From: G963677085 sp963677085 | GTDB taxonomy: Bacteria; Planctomycetota; Planctomycetia; Pirellulales; Thermoguttaceae | Assembly (NCBI GenBank): GCA_963677085.2 | Contig: CAXXFH010000004.1 | Span: forward strand, 3,410,001 to 3,474,000 | Reading direction: 5' to 3' | Length of the DNA stretch: 64,000 bases | Shown: positions 18,748 to 27,570 of the stretch, piece by piece | Numbering within the stretch: the first letter of the stretch is position 1 | How the letters are laid out: each line of letters starts with the position of its first letter | Translations under genes and position numbers: made by a program | Notes under the pieces: model-generated | The model's input: the letters and a program-made list of their open reading frames with translations, nothing else | The model's database searches: none | What the model was told of the DNA's origin: nothing

Positions 18748-18810
18748 GAAATCGAGGGGCGTTGCGAAGCACGGCCCGGCAAATCGGCGAGTTATTTGTC
18801 GGTCTGTCCT
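18748..18810 (+). promoter_or_regulatory. Conserved leader element, copy 2 (upstream of the 1340-residue gene)
   Basis: This matches the element before purH at 3142-3206: GAAATCGAGG, then GAAGCACGG, CGGCAAATCGGCGAGTTAT and TGTCGGTC. It ends 51 bases before the ATG, and copy 1 ends 39 bases before its ATG. Similar placement in two leaders argues for a function acting on the following gene. Confidence 0.5.
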
Positions 18811-18861
18811 AAAATGTGTGGGAATGGGTAGCCTGCGAAGTGTTAGAAATGGAGACCTTGA

Positions 18862-21800
18862 ATGGAATTGTCTGCCTTGGGAGCCGATGCCCTAAAAACC
18901 GTGGAGGAGATCCTCGGTTATCTGAATCTTTCCTCCGGGGGGGTGGATCCTAAGTTTCTGCATAACCTCAATGAGCTTTTTGGTGTCGTTCAGAAGAAGG
19001 GATCATCGGATACGGCCACTTGGCAGCAGCTACGCGAGGTCCTGGTTGAGGCGCTAAAAGAACTCGATGGCACCAACGGGGTGTTTCGCGACATCAGCCA
19101 GGTCGAAGCACTTCTGCCGCTGATCTTCGACCACGCCCTGCCCGAGTACCAGCGTTATCATAGCGACCTGCTTTTTCACCAGACGGCCGAGACGTTGTTC
19201 CAGCCGTTTTTCATCGGCCGGATGTGCGAAGCCGTATTGCAGCAGGGGGCGCCCTGGGACGAGACCGACCGGGTTGTCGGCGCGGCCCTGCGGCGGTTGA
19301 ACGACTACCTGGGCCATCGTCCCGTGGCGGTCCTGGAAACCGACCAGAAAATCCAGCCCTACGAACACGAGTACCTCCGGCCGATCCCGCTATACATACG
19401 TGGCGCCGGTGTGGCCTATGGCCGTTATTACGAGCTGATTACCCTGGCTCTGGAGATTCTCGCCTCGACCGACTCGTCGCTGTTGTTTCAGGCATGGTTC
19501 AACCTCGAACACCTCGACGAATTGGCGTTCGATCCGCGGGCGTACGATTTCGACCATCCGGTGAACAAGCGGCCCAACTATTTGTTTGGTCAGTGGGACA
19601 TGACCCGGCTGGACAACTCGGGCTACAGTCGGCGGTTCGTACTCCAGCAGGTGTCGCTCGACGCGATGCTGGCTCGGGTGGAAGAACAGCAGGAAATTCC
19701 CTACGAAGAGCGTTTGTACGAAGCGGCCACCGTGTTGGCCGGCACCATGCTCATGGGGTCGGGCGTAAGCGGCGACTGTGTCGGAGCCCACGACTCCGAC
19801 ACCAACCTGCACACCCTTGTGCAGCACATCGCCGGGTACCGTGATACCTTTTATGAGCAACTACTCGGCCAGATGTCGGGCGCGCGAGCCAAACGGCTGC
19901 AAAAGGAGGCGGCCACACTGCAGCAACCGTTTGGCGGTGCCCGGCAGGACTTCAACCAGCGATTGGCGCGGCGTCGGGCGGCCCAGTTGCAGCATGTGCA
20001 TCTGGCGCAGTTGTTCGCGCGCATGGGATACATCGACGCTGCTACCCGGCAGGTCCGCGTCGTACCCGTAGCCTCGGCCCGAATGCTCTGCGATATGTAT
20101 TGCCACCTGACGACGTCGCATCGTGCGTTGGAGAAGGGACAAGGCGACGACGCCCTGGCGGTGGTGCCGAAAATCGAAGAGGTGTTGCATCGGGCGATCC
20201 ACTGCGGAGCGCTGGTCGATCCGTGGAACATCCTCGGCTTCGGAGCACAGTACAGCCTGTTTCCAGCAGTCGAAAACAGCATACCCGATCATCGGGTCGA
20301 CGATCTGATCGACGTGGTCAGCGAGGTTTTCACGCTTTACGTGGCGATTCAAAACGACGCGGCCGCCCGGGGAGAGCAGCAGCGGCAAGTTCGAGCGGCG
20401 GCCGGTCTGGAGCGGTTGGCCGAGTGGTGGGATCAGTTCGCCGCGGTCGAGGTGGGAGCGATCGAGAGTGTTTCGGGCCGAGAGACGTGCGAATCGGCCA
20501 CCCACGTGGCCACTGCCTTGAGGGCATGGCACGAAGCGGGAACGGCGGCCGGTGATGTCGCCTTTTGGCGCAACCACGTCGAGCGATTCCGCTCGGCCAA
20601 GGCCTACGCTCTGGTCGTCGACGCGTTACTCGACCAGCACGACGTGGTGGCAGCCATGGCCCTGCTCATGCAGTGGCTCAGCCAGTCGGACGCCATCCCC
20701 TTGGCCGAGGAAAACTACACATTTTACGACCTGACATTGAGTTGGATGGACGACCTCTGGCGCACCGAGGCCAAGCCGGGCGAGAAGCCCATTCCCGAGC
20801 GCAAACCATCGCGACAATGGCAGTGGGCCCGTAAGTTTCTCGACTTCCTCGAAGCCAACGCCGAAGCGTATTGGAAAGTGCCCACTTTTGGTATGGAAGG
20901 CGAACTCGCCGACGATTCGATGTCGGAAGACGAACTGGCGGCACTGGAAGAGTTGAGCGACGACCTGGGCGACGAGGTGGGGTTGTTCGGGGCGGCTTAT
21001 GAAGACGTAACCTACCGTGACAGTACCGACGACGGTTTCGAAGGCGAGATGCTCGAGGGCGGCAGCGACCTGACTGACGACGCGTTGTTTGCCGAGGCCG
21101 AGCGAATCGCCGAGCGGTTGATGTTTCTCAACATGATAGCCCAACTCTGGAAAAAGGCCGCTTTGGCGTCGTTCCAACACCGAGCCGTGGCCAAGCAACG
21201 CGACGACGTGTTGTCGGCCTGGTTGCAGCAGGCGGAGGCCAATCGGCGCGACTTGTCGACACTGATGACGGTCGTCTACCGTTATCCGATTCCAGCGCCT
21301 CGGGGAACGCAAGACGCCCTCGTCGAGTACGACCGGCGTCGCGCGGTGAAGGACGGTCTGCTCGATCAAATCATCAGTACGTGCGTAGAAACGGTCGATG
21401 CGGCCCGAATGATTCGTGCTGCCATGCAAAAGGACCGGAGCGTGGGTTCGGAAGCCGCCTGGGAGAAACCGGCCAACGTCGTGCTGCGAGGCATTCTTCG
21501 TGGCAATGCCAATACCGTGCGAAAACACTGGAAGAAGCTACTCGCCGGTTTGGAGGACGAACCGCTGCTCTACGTGGCCCTTGCCCGGGGCGGCCATCCC
21601 CAGCGGATCGTCAATTCGCGCGGGCTGCAACTCGTGCTTCGCCGGCTCTTGACCTATTTGCCGCGGCTCGGACTTCTCCAAGAAACCTTGGCGCTGCTGC
21701 AAGCGATTCACGAAATGGAAATGGATCATCCCGTTGGGCCGGGAGCCATCACCGAGTTTGACCATCTCTTCGAAATCGGCAGCAAGGCCATTGTTCGAGC

Positions 21801-22884
21801 GGTGGTCGTTTCGTCGGGCAGTTGGAGCGTGGACGACGAGGAGGCGGATGACGGTGATACGGATGGCGGCGATGAGGCGGATAAGGAATCGGCAGCCGAC
21901 GACACCGATCTCGATTTGATCGGCTACCTGGAAAACACCACGGAAGCCCTGTTGGGCTGTTGGTTGCGGCATAGCCGTGGTGTGCGCCTTTCGGTGCTTG
22001 AGGCCGTCAACGGCGACAAGTCGTGGCGTGAACTGGAACGATTCATCAAACGTTACGGCGCCGATCTGTTTACCCAAGCGTTCATGAATCTCGGAAACCT
22101 GCGGGCTATTTTGCACGAAGGCCCGGATCGTTTTCTGGAATCGCTGGAAGAAGAGCCCGAGGCCGTGGAAAGCCTGAGATTGCTGACCGAACTGGATCAT
22201 CGCATCAGCCGGCCCGACGCCGCCCAGCATCTCACGCTAATCCTGGAAGCGATCGTCGAGAATTACCATGAATACATCGACTACAACAGCACTACCACGC
22301 AGTCGGACCGTGGCGACATGCTCTACACGCTGCTGGATTTTCTCCGGCTGAGGGCAAGCTACGATCGGGTGGCCTGGAATCTGCATCCGGTGATGCTCGT
22401 GCATAAGGTGCTGATCGAGTGTGGGCGGAGCTCGGCGGCCGAGATTTGGCGCCGAGCGGTGGCCGAGCGAACGGCCGACGTGGCCAACGACCACGAAAAA
22501 CGGTTTTCACGACTTGTGAAAAAATACGGCATGCGACTACCCAGCATCGCCGATCGCTTGGGGGAACGTTTCGTGCGTCCGCTGGATATCGACCGCCTGC
22601 GGGCCCTGGTCGCTCCGGCTTTGGACCGCAGTGACGACACCAAACCGGCCGAAGCTTTTGCCCAGCTCGAAGAGGAGATTACGCCCTTCATCGAAGAGGC
22701 GATGGGCGCTGGGTTCGAAGTGCCCGGCTGGCTCGACGCCCTTCAGCAGGAAATCGACCAAGCCCAGTTGGGCATGGAACAGGACGAGATGAATCTCGAC
22801 CTGTTGGTGGACCTGCCCCAAGTGCGTCTCTCGGCCAGCGAAGTGCAAGCCGAAGTCCAAGGCATGAGCGAACTCTCGGTGTGA
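18862..22884 (+). CDS. Very large cytoplasmic protein of unknown function (1340 residues)
   Basis: I do not recognise a family. The protein starts MELSALGADALKTVEEIL, with GGAG seven bases before the ATG, and has no signal peptide or membrane helix. It appears almost wholly alpha-helical, which suggests a long solenoid. Two acidic low-complexity linkers divide it: around residues 680-745 (SEDELAALEELSDDLGD) and around 990-1020 (DDEEADDGDTDGGDEAD). Conserved-looking aromatic segments include YIRGAGVAYGRYYEL and NKRPNYLFGQWDMTRLDNSG near residues 175-255. It has its own leader element and probable terminator context, so it is likely transcribed alone. Scaffold or complex-forming roles are possible; an enzymatic role cannot be ruled out. 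Confidence 0.85.
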   Translation: MELSALGADALKTVEEILGYLNLSSGGVDPKFLHNLNELFGVVQKKGSSDTATWQQLREVLVEALKELDGTNGVFRDISQVEALLPLIFDHALPEYQRYHSDLLFHQTAETLFQPFFIGRMCEAVLQQGAPWDETDRVVGAALRRLNDYLGHRPVAVLETDQKIQPYEHEYLRPIPLYIRGAGVAYGRYYELITLALEILASTDSSLLFQAWFNLEHLDELAFDPRAYDFDHPVNKRPNYLFGQWDMTRLDNSGYSRRFVLQQVSLDAMLARVEEQQEIPYEERLYEAATVLAGTMLMGSGVSGDCVGAHDSDTNLHTLVQHIAGYRDTFYEQLLGQMSGARAKRLQKEAATLQQPFGGARQDFNQRLARRRAAQLQHVHLAQLFARMGYIDAATRQVRVVPVASARMLCDMYCHLTTSHRALEKGQGDDALAVVPKIEEVLHRAIHCGALVDPWNILGFGAQYSLFPAVENSIPDHRVDDLIDVVSEVFTLYVAIQNDAAARGEQQRQVRAAAGLERLAEWWDQFAAVEVGAIESVSGRETCESATHVATALRAWHEAGTAAGDVAFWRNHVERFRSAKAYALVVDALLDQHDVVAAMALLMQWLSQSDAIPLAEENYTFYDLTLSWMDDLWRTEAKPGEKPIPERKPSRQWQWARKFLDFLEANAEAYWKVPTFGMEGELADDSMSEDELAALEELSDDLGDEVGLFGAAYEDVTYRDSTDDGFEGEMLEGGSDLTDDALFAEAERIAERLMFLNMIAQLWKKAALASFQHRAVAKQRDDVLSAWLQQAEANRRDLSTLMTVVYRYPIPAPRGTQDALVEYDRRRAVKDGLLDQIISTCVETVDAARMIRAAMQKDRSVGSEAAWEKPANVVLRGILRGNANTVRKHWKKLLAGLEDEPLLYVALARGGHPQRIVNSRGLQLVLRRLLTYLPRLGLLQETLALLQAIHEMEMDHPVGPGAITEFDHLFEIGSKAIVRAVVVSSGSWSVDDEEADDGDTDGGDEADKESAADDTDLDLIGYLENTTEALLGCWLRHSRGVRLSVLEAVNGDKSWRELERFIKRYGADLFTQAFMNLGNLRAILHEGPDRFLESLEEEPEAVESLRLLTELDHRISRPDAAQHLTLILEAIVENYHEYIDYNSTTTQSDRGDMLYTLLDFLRLRASYDRVAWNLHPVMLVHKVLIECGRSSAAEIWRRAVAERTADVANDHEKRFSRLVKKYGMRLPSIADRLGERFVRPLDIDRLRALVAPALDRSDDTKPAEAFAQLEEEITPFIEEAMGAGFEVPGWLDALQQEIDQAQLGMEQDEMNLDLLVDLPQVRLSASEVQAEVQGMSELSV

Positions 22885-22927
22885 GGTGGGGAGTGGATAG
22901 TGGAAAGTGGAAAGTGATAGCCGGTCG

Positions 22928-22950
22928 TAGAAAAAGCCGCTCGCGGCTTC
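22928..22950 (-). terminator. Intrinsic terminator of the TIGR03790 gene
   Basis: Read leftward, GAAGCCGC pairs with GCGGCTT and is followed by TTTTTC. It sits about 40 bases past the stop of the leftward gene at 22987. Confidence 0.6.
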
Positions 22951-22986
22951 ACCCTTGCGCTACCATGACCACGTTCTTCCGCGTCC

Positions 22987-24675
22987 CTACAACTCGGGCG
23001 TTTCCTCCGCAGGAAAGACTGGTTCCTGTGGAGCGTCGTCGCGGAGGCGCTCCGGCAGCGACTGTTCCGCCAGTGCCGGGTTGGCCTTAAACGGCGTGTA
23101 CAACGGGTCGCCCACCAGTACCATGGCCCAAGAGTTGAACGGCTTGGTGCGGTAGTACGCTTCGACCAGCGTGTATTTGCCGGTCAGCAGCAACGGAAAA
23201 AAGTCGGCCGGCTTGGGGAAGGCCGCCAGGTAAGGTTCGTGGACAGGCCCGAGCGTGGCCGTGATGCCATCTTCCAGCATGGCGTTGCACCAGACCTTTC
23301 CGCCCGGCGTGCGCAACGTGGTGGCTTCGCTGCTGGCCATGTGGTAGCCCACTGCACCGGGCTGCCAGGTGAAAGCGTCGATATACTTGGCCAACGAGTA
23401 CCAGCCGCAATAGAGTGCCGCGTCGGGACACGACCCTTCGGCGAACAGTTGAGCCTCGTTATCGAAGACCACCTCGAGCTTCGTGTGGTTCTTCAGAAGT
23501 TCGGCCAACTCGCGCAACGATTCGTCGTATTCGCCGTACGAGCCGGGCCTGTCGGTGGCCGGATTGTAGCTGATCCCTCGGGCGTCCAGATAGACTTTGC
23601 CTTTTAGGCCGGTCTTCTCGGTGGCCAGGGCCTTATCGACCAAGCCCTTGGCTAACTCGAACGTGGGCGCCTCCAGGCGAGCGACCATTAGCGTCGACGT
23701 GTTCTCGCCCGTCAATCTGGCCAGTTTGTAGTGCCAAGGGTTCGGTACCCACTGAAATAGCGGATAATCGGCCCATTGCACCAGCGACAACTCACTATCG
23801 AAACTGCAATACGTTTCGTTTTTGGAGAGCAATTGCTGTTGCTGATCGATCCAAGCGAGTACGCCCAATAGGCCGTTGGTCTTTTGCAGCAAACCGATGA
23901 TTTGGCCGTCGCGGGCGACAGCGTCGGGTAAACGATTCAGGCTCTGAAGCCCTTGCCGGATTCCTTGGAATTCGCCGGCAATCTGGCCCAGCTTCTGAGC
24001 GAACTGCGGTTGGAGCTGGGTTGCGGAAGCCTGGCGGGCGATATTTCGCAGCAGCGTGGCTGTACCGCCGGCCGCCAACACGGCCTTTTCCATTTCTGCT
24101 TGAATGTGTTTTTTTTCCTCGGTCGAATCAATCCCTTTTGCACGACCTTGGGCCTCTTTCAAGGCGCTCTCGAAAGTGGCCGTCGCTTGGGCTAGGTCCG
24201 CGCCGGCGGCAAGCGGCTCGCGGGCAGGGAGGACTTCGTCGGGCACGATAGCGTCGAGCGAGGCCAGTATCTTGTTCAACTCGACGATGACACTCTCGCG
24301 CGTTCGGCCCAAGTAGTCGAGTCGGTCGACCACCGTGGGATTGCTGGCCGGGCGGCGTTCGATTCGTAGCGGCACGTCCCAAACGGTCACAAAGCAGCGA
24401 ATCTTTTCGGCCCGATCGTCTTGCTTCAACCACGCGCGAATTGCCGGCCGTAGCTGCTCGTCCCAGACTGTCCGAGAAAGCGAAACGCCCGGGGGGCCGT
24501 CCAACAGCAGAATCTGCGATGCCGGAATACCCCGCGATTCGGCGTAGTAGTTGGCCAACTCGCGCGACTTCTCGCTTTGCTTCATCGCGACGATGGCCAC
24601 CTGGTCGGGCGTAAGGCCTGCGAAGGCCGACGACGCGACGGTGAGTGTCAGCAGGATGGCAGCGAATGATTTCAT
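22987..24675 (-). CDS. TIGR03790 family exported protein with a helical insertion
   Basis: A 562-residue protein with signal peptide MKSFAAILLTLTVASSAFAG. A GTG eight codons upstream is the alternative start. The N-terminal segment (VAIVAMKQSEKSRELANYY, then RGIPASQILLL and CFVTVWDVPLRIE) and the C-terminal segment (GYHMASSEATTLR, MLEDGITATLGPVHEPYL, NSWAMVLVGDPLYTPF) fit the TIGR03790 family, whose function is unknown. Between them, around residues 145-290, lies an extra helical, coiled-coil-like region (STEEKKHIQAEMEKAVLAAG), which makes the protein longer than I expect for the family. It probably acts outside the cytoplasm. A terminator follows, and the gene appears monocistronic. Confidence 0.85.
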   Translation of the reverse strand: MKSFAAILLTLTVASSAFAGLTPDQVAIVAMKQSEKSRELANYYAESRGIPASQILLLDGPPGVSLSRTVWDEQLRPAIRAWLKQDDRAEKIRCFVTVWDVPLRIERRPASNPTVVDRLDYLGRTRESVIVELNKILASLDAIVPDEVLPAREPLAAGADLAQATATFESALKEAQGRAKGIDSTEEKKHIQAEMEKAVLAAGGTATLLRNIARQASATQLQPQFAQKLGQIAGEFQGIRQGLQSLNRLPDAVARDGQIIGLLQKTNGLLGVLAWIDQQQQLLSKNETYCSFDSELSLVQWADYPLFQWVPNPWHYKLARLTGENTSTLMVARLEAPTFELAKGLVDKALATEKTGLKGKVYLDARGISYNPATDRPGSYGEYDESLRELAELLKNHTKLEVVFDNEAQLFAEGSCPDAALYCGWYSLAKYIDAFTWQPGAVGYHMASSEATTLRTPGGKVWCNAMLEDGITATLGPVHEPYLAAFPKPADFFPLLLTGKYTLVEAYYRTKPFNSWAMVLVGDPLYTPFKANPALAEQSLPERLRDDAPQEPVFPAEETPEL

Positions 24676-24699
24676 GGCAGGATACCTTACTTTCCCCAC

Positions 24700-24726
24700 G
24701 TACCCATGCTTCGCGTGGGAACGAGG
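24700..24726. repeat. Hairpin repeat, TTCCCACGCTTCGCGTGGGAA type
   Basis: TACCCATGCTTCGCGTGGGA is an imperfect hairpin just upstream of the TIGR03790 gene. It is related to the copies at 2959, 32505, 43269 and 52102. Confidence 0.65.
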
Positions 24727-24788
24727 AAGCGTTTGACGCGGGAACGGGGGTGTGCATGGTTCGACCGGTGTATTGTAACGGCTACCGG

Positions 24789-25751
24789 CTAACGAACCAA
24801 CTCACGCCACAAGGTGGGCACCGTTTGACGGTGATCGCCACGGAAAAAGAAGCTTGTGCCGCCGTCGACCACGGTCCGTTCGAGAATCGTCTTCCACGGC
24901 CGATAGTAGTACTGCGGATGCTCTTTCGACGGAGGACCATTGCGCCACGCGTCGGGCAAGCCCACCAGGTCGAACACGGCCGTGGTGAAATCGCAGATCG
25001 ATTCCCCCCGCTGCCGGGCCACGTTGCGAGCCATGGAAAGGGCTTTCAGGTAGACCTCCGGACCGGTGACCGCGGTGCCCAGGTTCAGAAACACGCCCCC
25101 TTCAAGACCCTGCACCGTTCGGGCAAAAATCAAAAAATCGGTGTAGCTGGCTTGGCCCAAAGCGGCGCCGTCGCAATTGGCGTGGGCGTGGATGATGTCG
25201 TTGCCGATGCCTACGTGAACCGTCATCGGACAACCCATCTGCCAAGCGTTGGCGGCCAGGCTTATCTCGGCATGGGGAGCCTGTTGCTCGGTGAGTGTAC
25301 GGCCGGCGGCCTCGCCGAAACCTTCGTTGCGTTGGGCCGCTTCGGTTGCGATTTGAAGCAACCTGCCCGATTCGCGCCACAGCCCGAACTGTCCTTCGCG
25401 AATCCATCGGGCGACACTCTCGCTGGTCCCGCCGATGGTGGCCAACTCGAAGTCGTGAATCAGTCCGGCCCCGTTGGTCGCCAGATGGGTAATCAGCTTG
25501 CGCCGGATCAGGTCGGCCAGATACCGCGACAACCCGGCCTTGATCGGATGGGCCCCCATCATCAAGATCACGGGGCGGTCGTTCGCTCGGGCAGTCTTGA
25601 TGCGGTCGACGAGTTGGCCGAACTCGGGATGTTCGTAGGGCTCGGTCGGTGGCTCCAGCGGCCCGATGTTGGCCACCAACAGGTCGTGCCCTCGCCCTTC
25701 GATGGGGCGCAACTGGATCTGGCTGCGGTCAAAACGTTCGTAGCGCGACAT
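24789..25751 (-). CDS. Conserved protein of unknown function next to rfaE2
   Basis: A 320-residue soluble protein starting MSRYERFDRSQIQLRPIEGR. The ATG at 25751 has GGAAG about nine bases upstream, so a longer frame is not used. Glycine- and acid-rich motifs such as VILMMGAHPIKAGL, THLATNGAGLIHDFE, IGGTSESVA, HVGIGNDIIHAHANCDG and VFLNLGTAVTGPEVYLKAL suggest an alpha/beta enzyme binding a phosphate or nucleotide. Some of these remind me of the deoxyhypusine synthase fold, which is only a suggestion. It follows rfaE2 at 97 bases on the same strand, so a shared pathway in activated-heptose or related sugar metabolism is plausible. Confidence 0.8.
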   Translation of the reverse strand: MSRYERFDRSQIQLRPIEGRGHDLLVANIGPLEPPTEPYEHPEFGQLVDRIKTARANDRPVILMMGAHPIKAGLSRYLADLIRRKLITHLATNGAGLIHDFELATIGGTSESVARWIREGQFGLWRESGRLLQIATEAAQRNEGFGEAAGRTLTEQQAPHAEISLAANAWQMGCPMTVHVGIGNDIIHAHANCDGAALGQASYTDFLIFARTVQGLEGGVFLNLGTAVTGPEVYLKALSMARNVARQRGESICDFTTAVFDLVGLPDAWRNGPPSKEHPQYYYRPWKTILERTVVDGGTSFFFRGDHRQTVPTLWRELVR

Positions 25752-25848
25752 GGTGATTACTTCCAGTACGGCCTTTCTCACGCAATCGCCCGCCATCCCC
25801 AACGAGGCCTGGTCGCTTCAGCGCCCAGGGGAAAGCGATCAGAGGAAC

Positions 25849-26340
25849 TCACTCATCCGACATATGTTGAATCTGTTGAATCGTTCGCGTGGTCGAGTAG
25901 GGACGTTTCATGGGCACCAACACCACGCGTCCGCCATGTTGCTCGACGATATCCCGGCCCACGACCTGTTCGGGCGTGTATTCGTCGGACTTCACCAGGA
26001 CGTCGGGTAAGACCTCGGCAATCAGCCCGGCCACGCTGGCATCGTCGAACACCACCACGTAGTCGACACACGAAAGCGCGGCCAGCATTTCGGCTCGGCC
26101 CTGTTGGTCGACAATCGGGTGGCCCGAGCCTTTCAGTTCCCGCACACTCCGGTCACTGTTGAGCCCAACGACCAGCAGGTCGCCTTGTGCCCGGGCCTGT
26201 TCGAGCGAGTAGATATGGCCCGGGTGTAAGAGGTCGAAGCAACCGTTGGTCATGGCCACCTTCTGACCCGCTTCGCGTCGCGGCCGGAGTGCGGCCTTCA
26301 GGGCGTCCAGCGCCAGAACTTTTGCTGCAGGATGGGACAT
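25849..26340 (-). CDS. rfaE2: RfaE domain II nucleotidyltransferase (glycero-manno-heptose 1-phosphate type)
   Basis: A 163-residue single-domain cytidylyltransferase-fold enzyme. In well-studied bacteria the equivalent domain of HldE adds a nucleotide (ADP) to D-glycero-beta-D-manno-heptose 1-phosphate on the way to activated heptose. The signature is VAMTNGCFDLLHPGHIYSLE (residues 28-47, with the HxGH motif), followed by VVGLNSDRSVRELKG and later VLVKSDEYTPEQVVG. The kinase domain found in fused HldE is absent, so kinase and phosphatase would have to be elsewhere. The ATG at 26340 matches the usual N-terminus; an upstream extension reads through repeat sequence. The gene downstream may be a partner. 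The exact sugar is inferred. Confidence 0.9.
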   Translation of the reverse strand: MSHPAAKVLALDALKAALRPRREAGQKVAMTNGCFDLLHPGHIYSLEQARAQGDLLVVGLNSDRSVRELKGSGHPIVDQQGRAEMLAALSCVDYVVVFDDASVAGLIAEVLPDVLVKSDEYTPEQVVGRDIVEQHGGRVVLVPMKRPYSTTRTIQQIQHMSDE

Positions 26341-26960
26341 AGACCAGACGCTTTCCTCTGCAAGTGCTGCCGCCACGAACGTCCTGGTACCGGGTGCCAT
26401 GCCCACGCTTGCGCGGGCATGCCCGCCAAGCAGTGAACGTATCGGCAAGCCGTTTCCTTTAACGCGACGAGTAACACCCCAAGCGATGGCAGCGAACGCT
26501 TTCGCGAAATACAACGGCCAACGACTTAACCAGCGGGGGGACACCTAACCGACCGAATTGTAACAAATACCCCCCGGTGCGCCGATGGCTTTGCGAATCG
26601 ATCTTTATCGCCCGCCGTGGGGTGGGACGGTAGCCGCCGCCACGTGCCCGGGTATAATCGCAGGGCAGCCGAAGGGCAGAGGCGAGGAACTAGGGACGAG
26701 GGGCGAGGAGGATCGTGTATTGCAATGCCCCGCTGTATTGCAGAAAACCGCGACCGTTGGTCGCGCCGAACGTCGCCGGTTCCGCGGAACTTCAACCCAG
26801 GCTTCACCGGGTTACACGACAACGTGCCAAGTGCGTCCAATAGACAACGTCCTACACTCAGGGCGGCGGGCTGCCAATCCAACCGGTGCTACCACACCGA
26901 GGCGAGAACCGTCTCCCGCCAGCTGCTAATCTCAGAGGACAAGTCAACGATCTTTGAGGT
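26341..26960. other. Divergent intergenic region with a hairpin repeat
   Basis: About 620 bases between rfaE2 and the palindrome before yjbQ. Positions 26392-26423 are a GGTGCCATGCCCACG-type hairpin. CGCGACCGTTGGTCGCG near 26750 is a separate perfect small hairpin. A frame in phase with yjbQ runs through much of this region but its translation is repeat-derived and it has no ribosome binding site. Confidence 0.5.
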
Positions 26961-27063
26961 TATTGATGCTTGCATTGAAAATGATCCGCTTCGGAAAGCC
27001 GAACACCTGGAAACCCAGGCCCCGTTGGTCGCCTTCCGCTCATTAGCTATGCAAGCGTTAATA
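26961..27063 (+). repeat. 103-bp imperfect palindromic element, copy 1
   Basis: The ends TATTGATGCTTGCAT and ATGCAAGCGTTAATA can pair along 15 positions. Inside are two small hairpins (TTCGGAAAGCCGAA and CCTGGAAACCCAGG) and the block CCGTTGGTCGCCTTCCGCTC. A second copy of the same length lies at 62076-62178, and a shorter relative at 35125-35193. No transposase is nearby. The element sits 36 bases before yjbQ, so it would be in that gene's leader. Confidence 0.75.
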
Positions 27064-27099
27064 GTGGCACAAACAAAGTCGAAAGGAAGGCTTGGCACG

Positions 27100-27522
27100 A
27101 TGAAATCGTATACTCAACATCTCACGTTCACCGTCGATAAACGGATGGATTTCGTTAACATTACTCCGCACGTCGAAGAGGCGGTTGCCCGAAGCGGCGT
27201 ACAGGAGGGCCTCTGCCTGGTGAACGCCATGCACATTACGGCCAGCGTGTTCATCAACGACGACGAACCGGGGCTGCATGAAGACTACAAACGCTGGCTC
27301 GAAAAGCTGGCCCCGTTCGACCCCTCGCCGAAAGCCTATCAACATAACCGCACCGGCGAAGACAACGGCGATGCGCATCACAAACGACAAATCATGGGCC
27401 GCGAGGTGGTGGTGGCTATCACCGAAGGTCGGCTCGATTTCGGGCCCTGGGAACAAATCTTCTACGGAGAGTTCGACGGACGCCGACCCAAGCGGGTGTT
27501 GGTGAAGGTGATCGGAGAATAG
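27100..27522 (+). CDS. yjbQ: YjbQ family protein (UPF0047)
   Basis: A 140-residue protein matching the YjbQ/UPF0047 family along its whole length, starting MKSYTQHLTFTVDKRMDFVN. The ATG at 27100 has AAGGAAGG nine bases upstream. Expected conserved blocks are NAMHITASVFINDDEPGLHE (residues 42-61) and NGDAHHKRQIMGREV (89-103) with its paired histidines, then RLDFGPWEQIFYGEFDG (111-127). YjbQ proteins are small cytoplasmic trimers, and some have weak thiamine-phosphate synthase activity. The physiological role is not settled. A gene for a small helix-hairpin-helix protein follows 48 bases later on the same strand. The palindromic element upstream is part of the leader. Confidence 0.93.
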   Translation: MKSYTQHLTFTVDKRMDFVNITPHVEEAVARSGVQEGLCLVNAMHITASVFINDDEPGLHEDYKRWLEKLAPFDPSPKAYQHNRTGEDNGDAHHKRQIMGREVVVAITEGRLDFGPWEQIFYGEFDGRRPKRVLVKVIGE

Positions 27523-27570
27523 CGAGAGCGAAAAGGGCTCGTCATCTTTTTCTTCCTGGCAAGGCGACCC

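Noticed and set aside
18326..18772. A 148-codon frame on the minus strand before the 1340-residue gene
   Set aside because: Composition is implausible, it overlaps the conserved leader element, and no start signal is seen.
26617..27099. An N-terminal extension of yjbQ of about 160 residues
   Set aside because: It reads through repeats and the palindromic element; yjbQ proteins start exactly at 27100, which has its own strong ribosome binding site.
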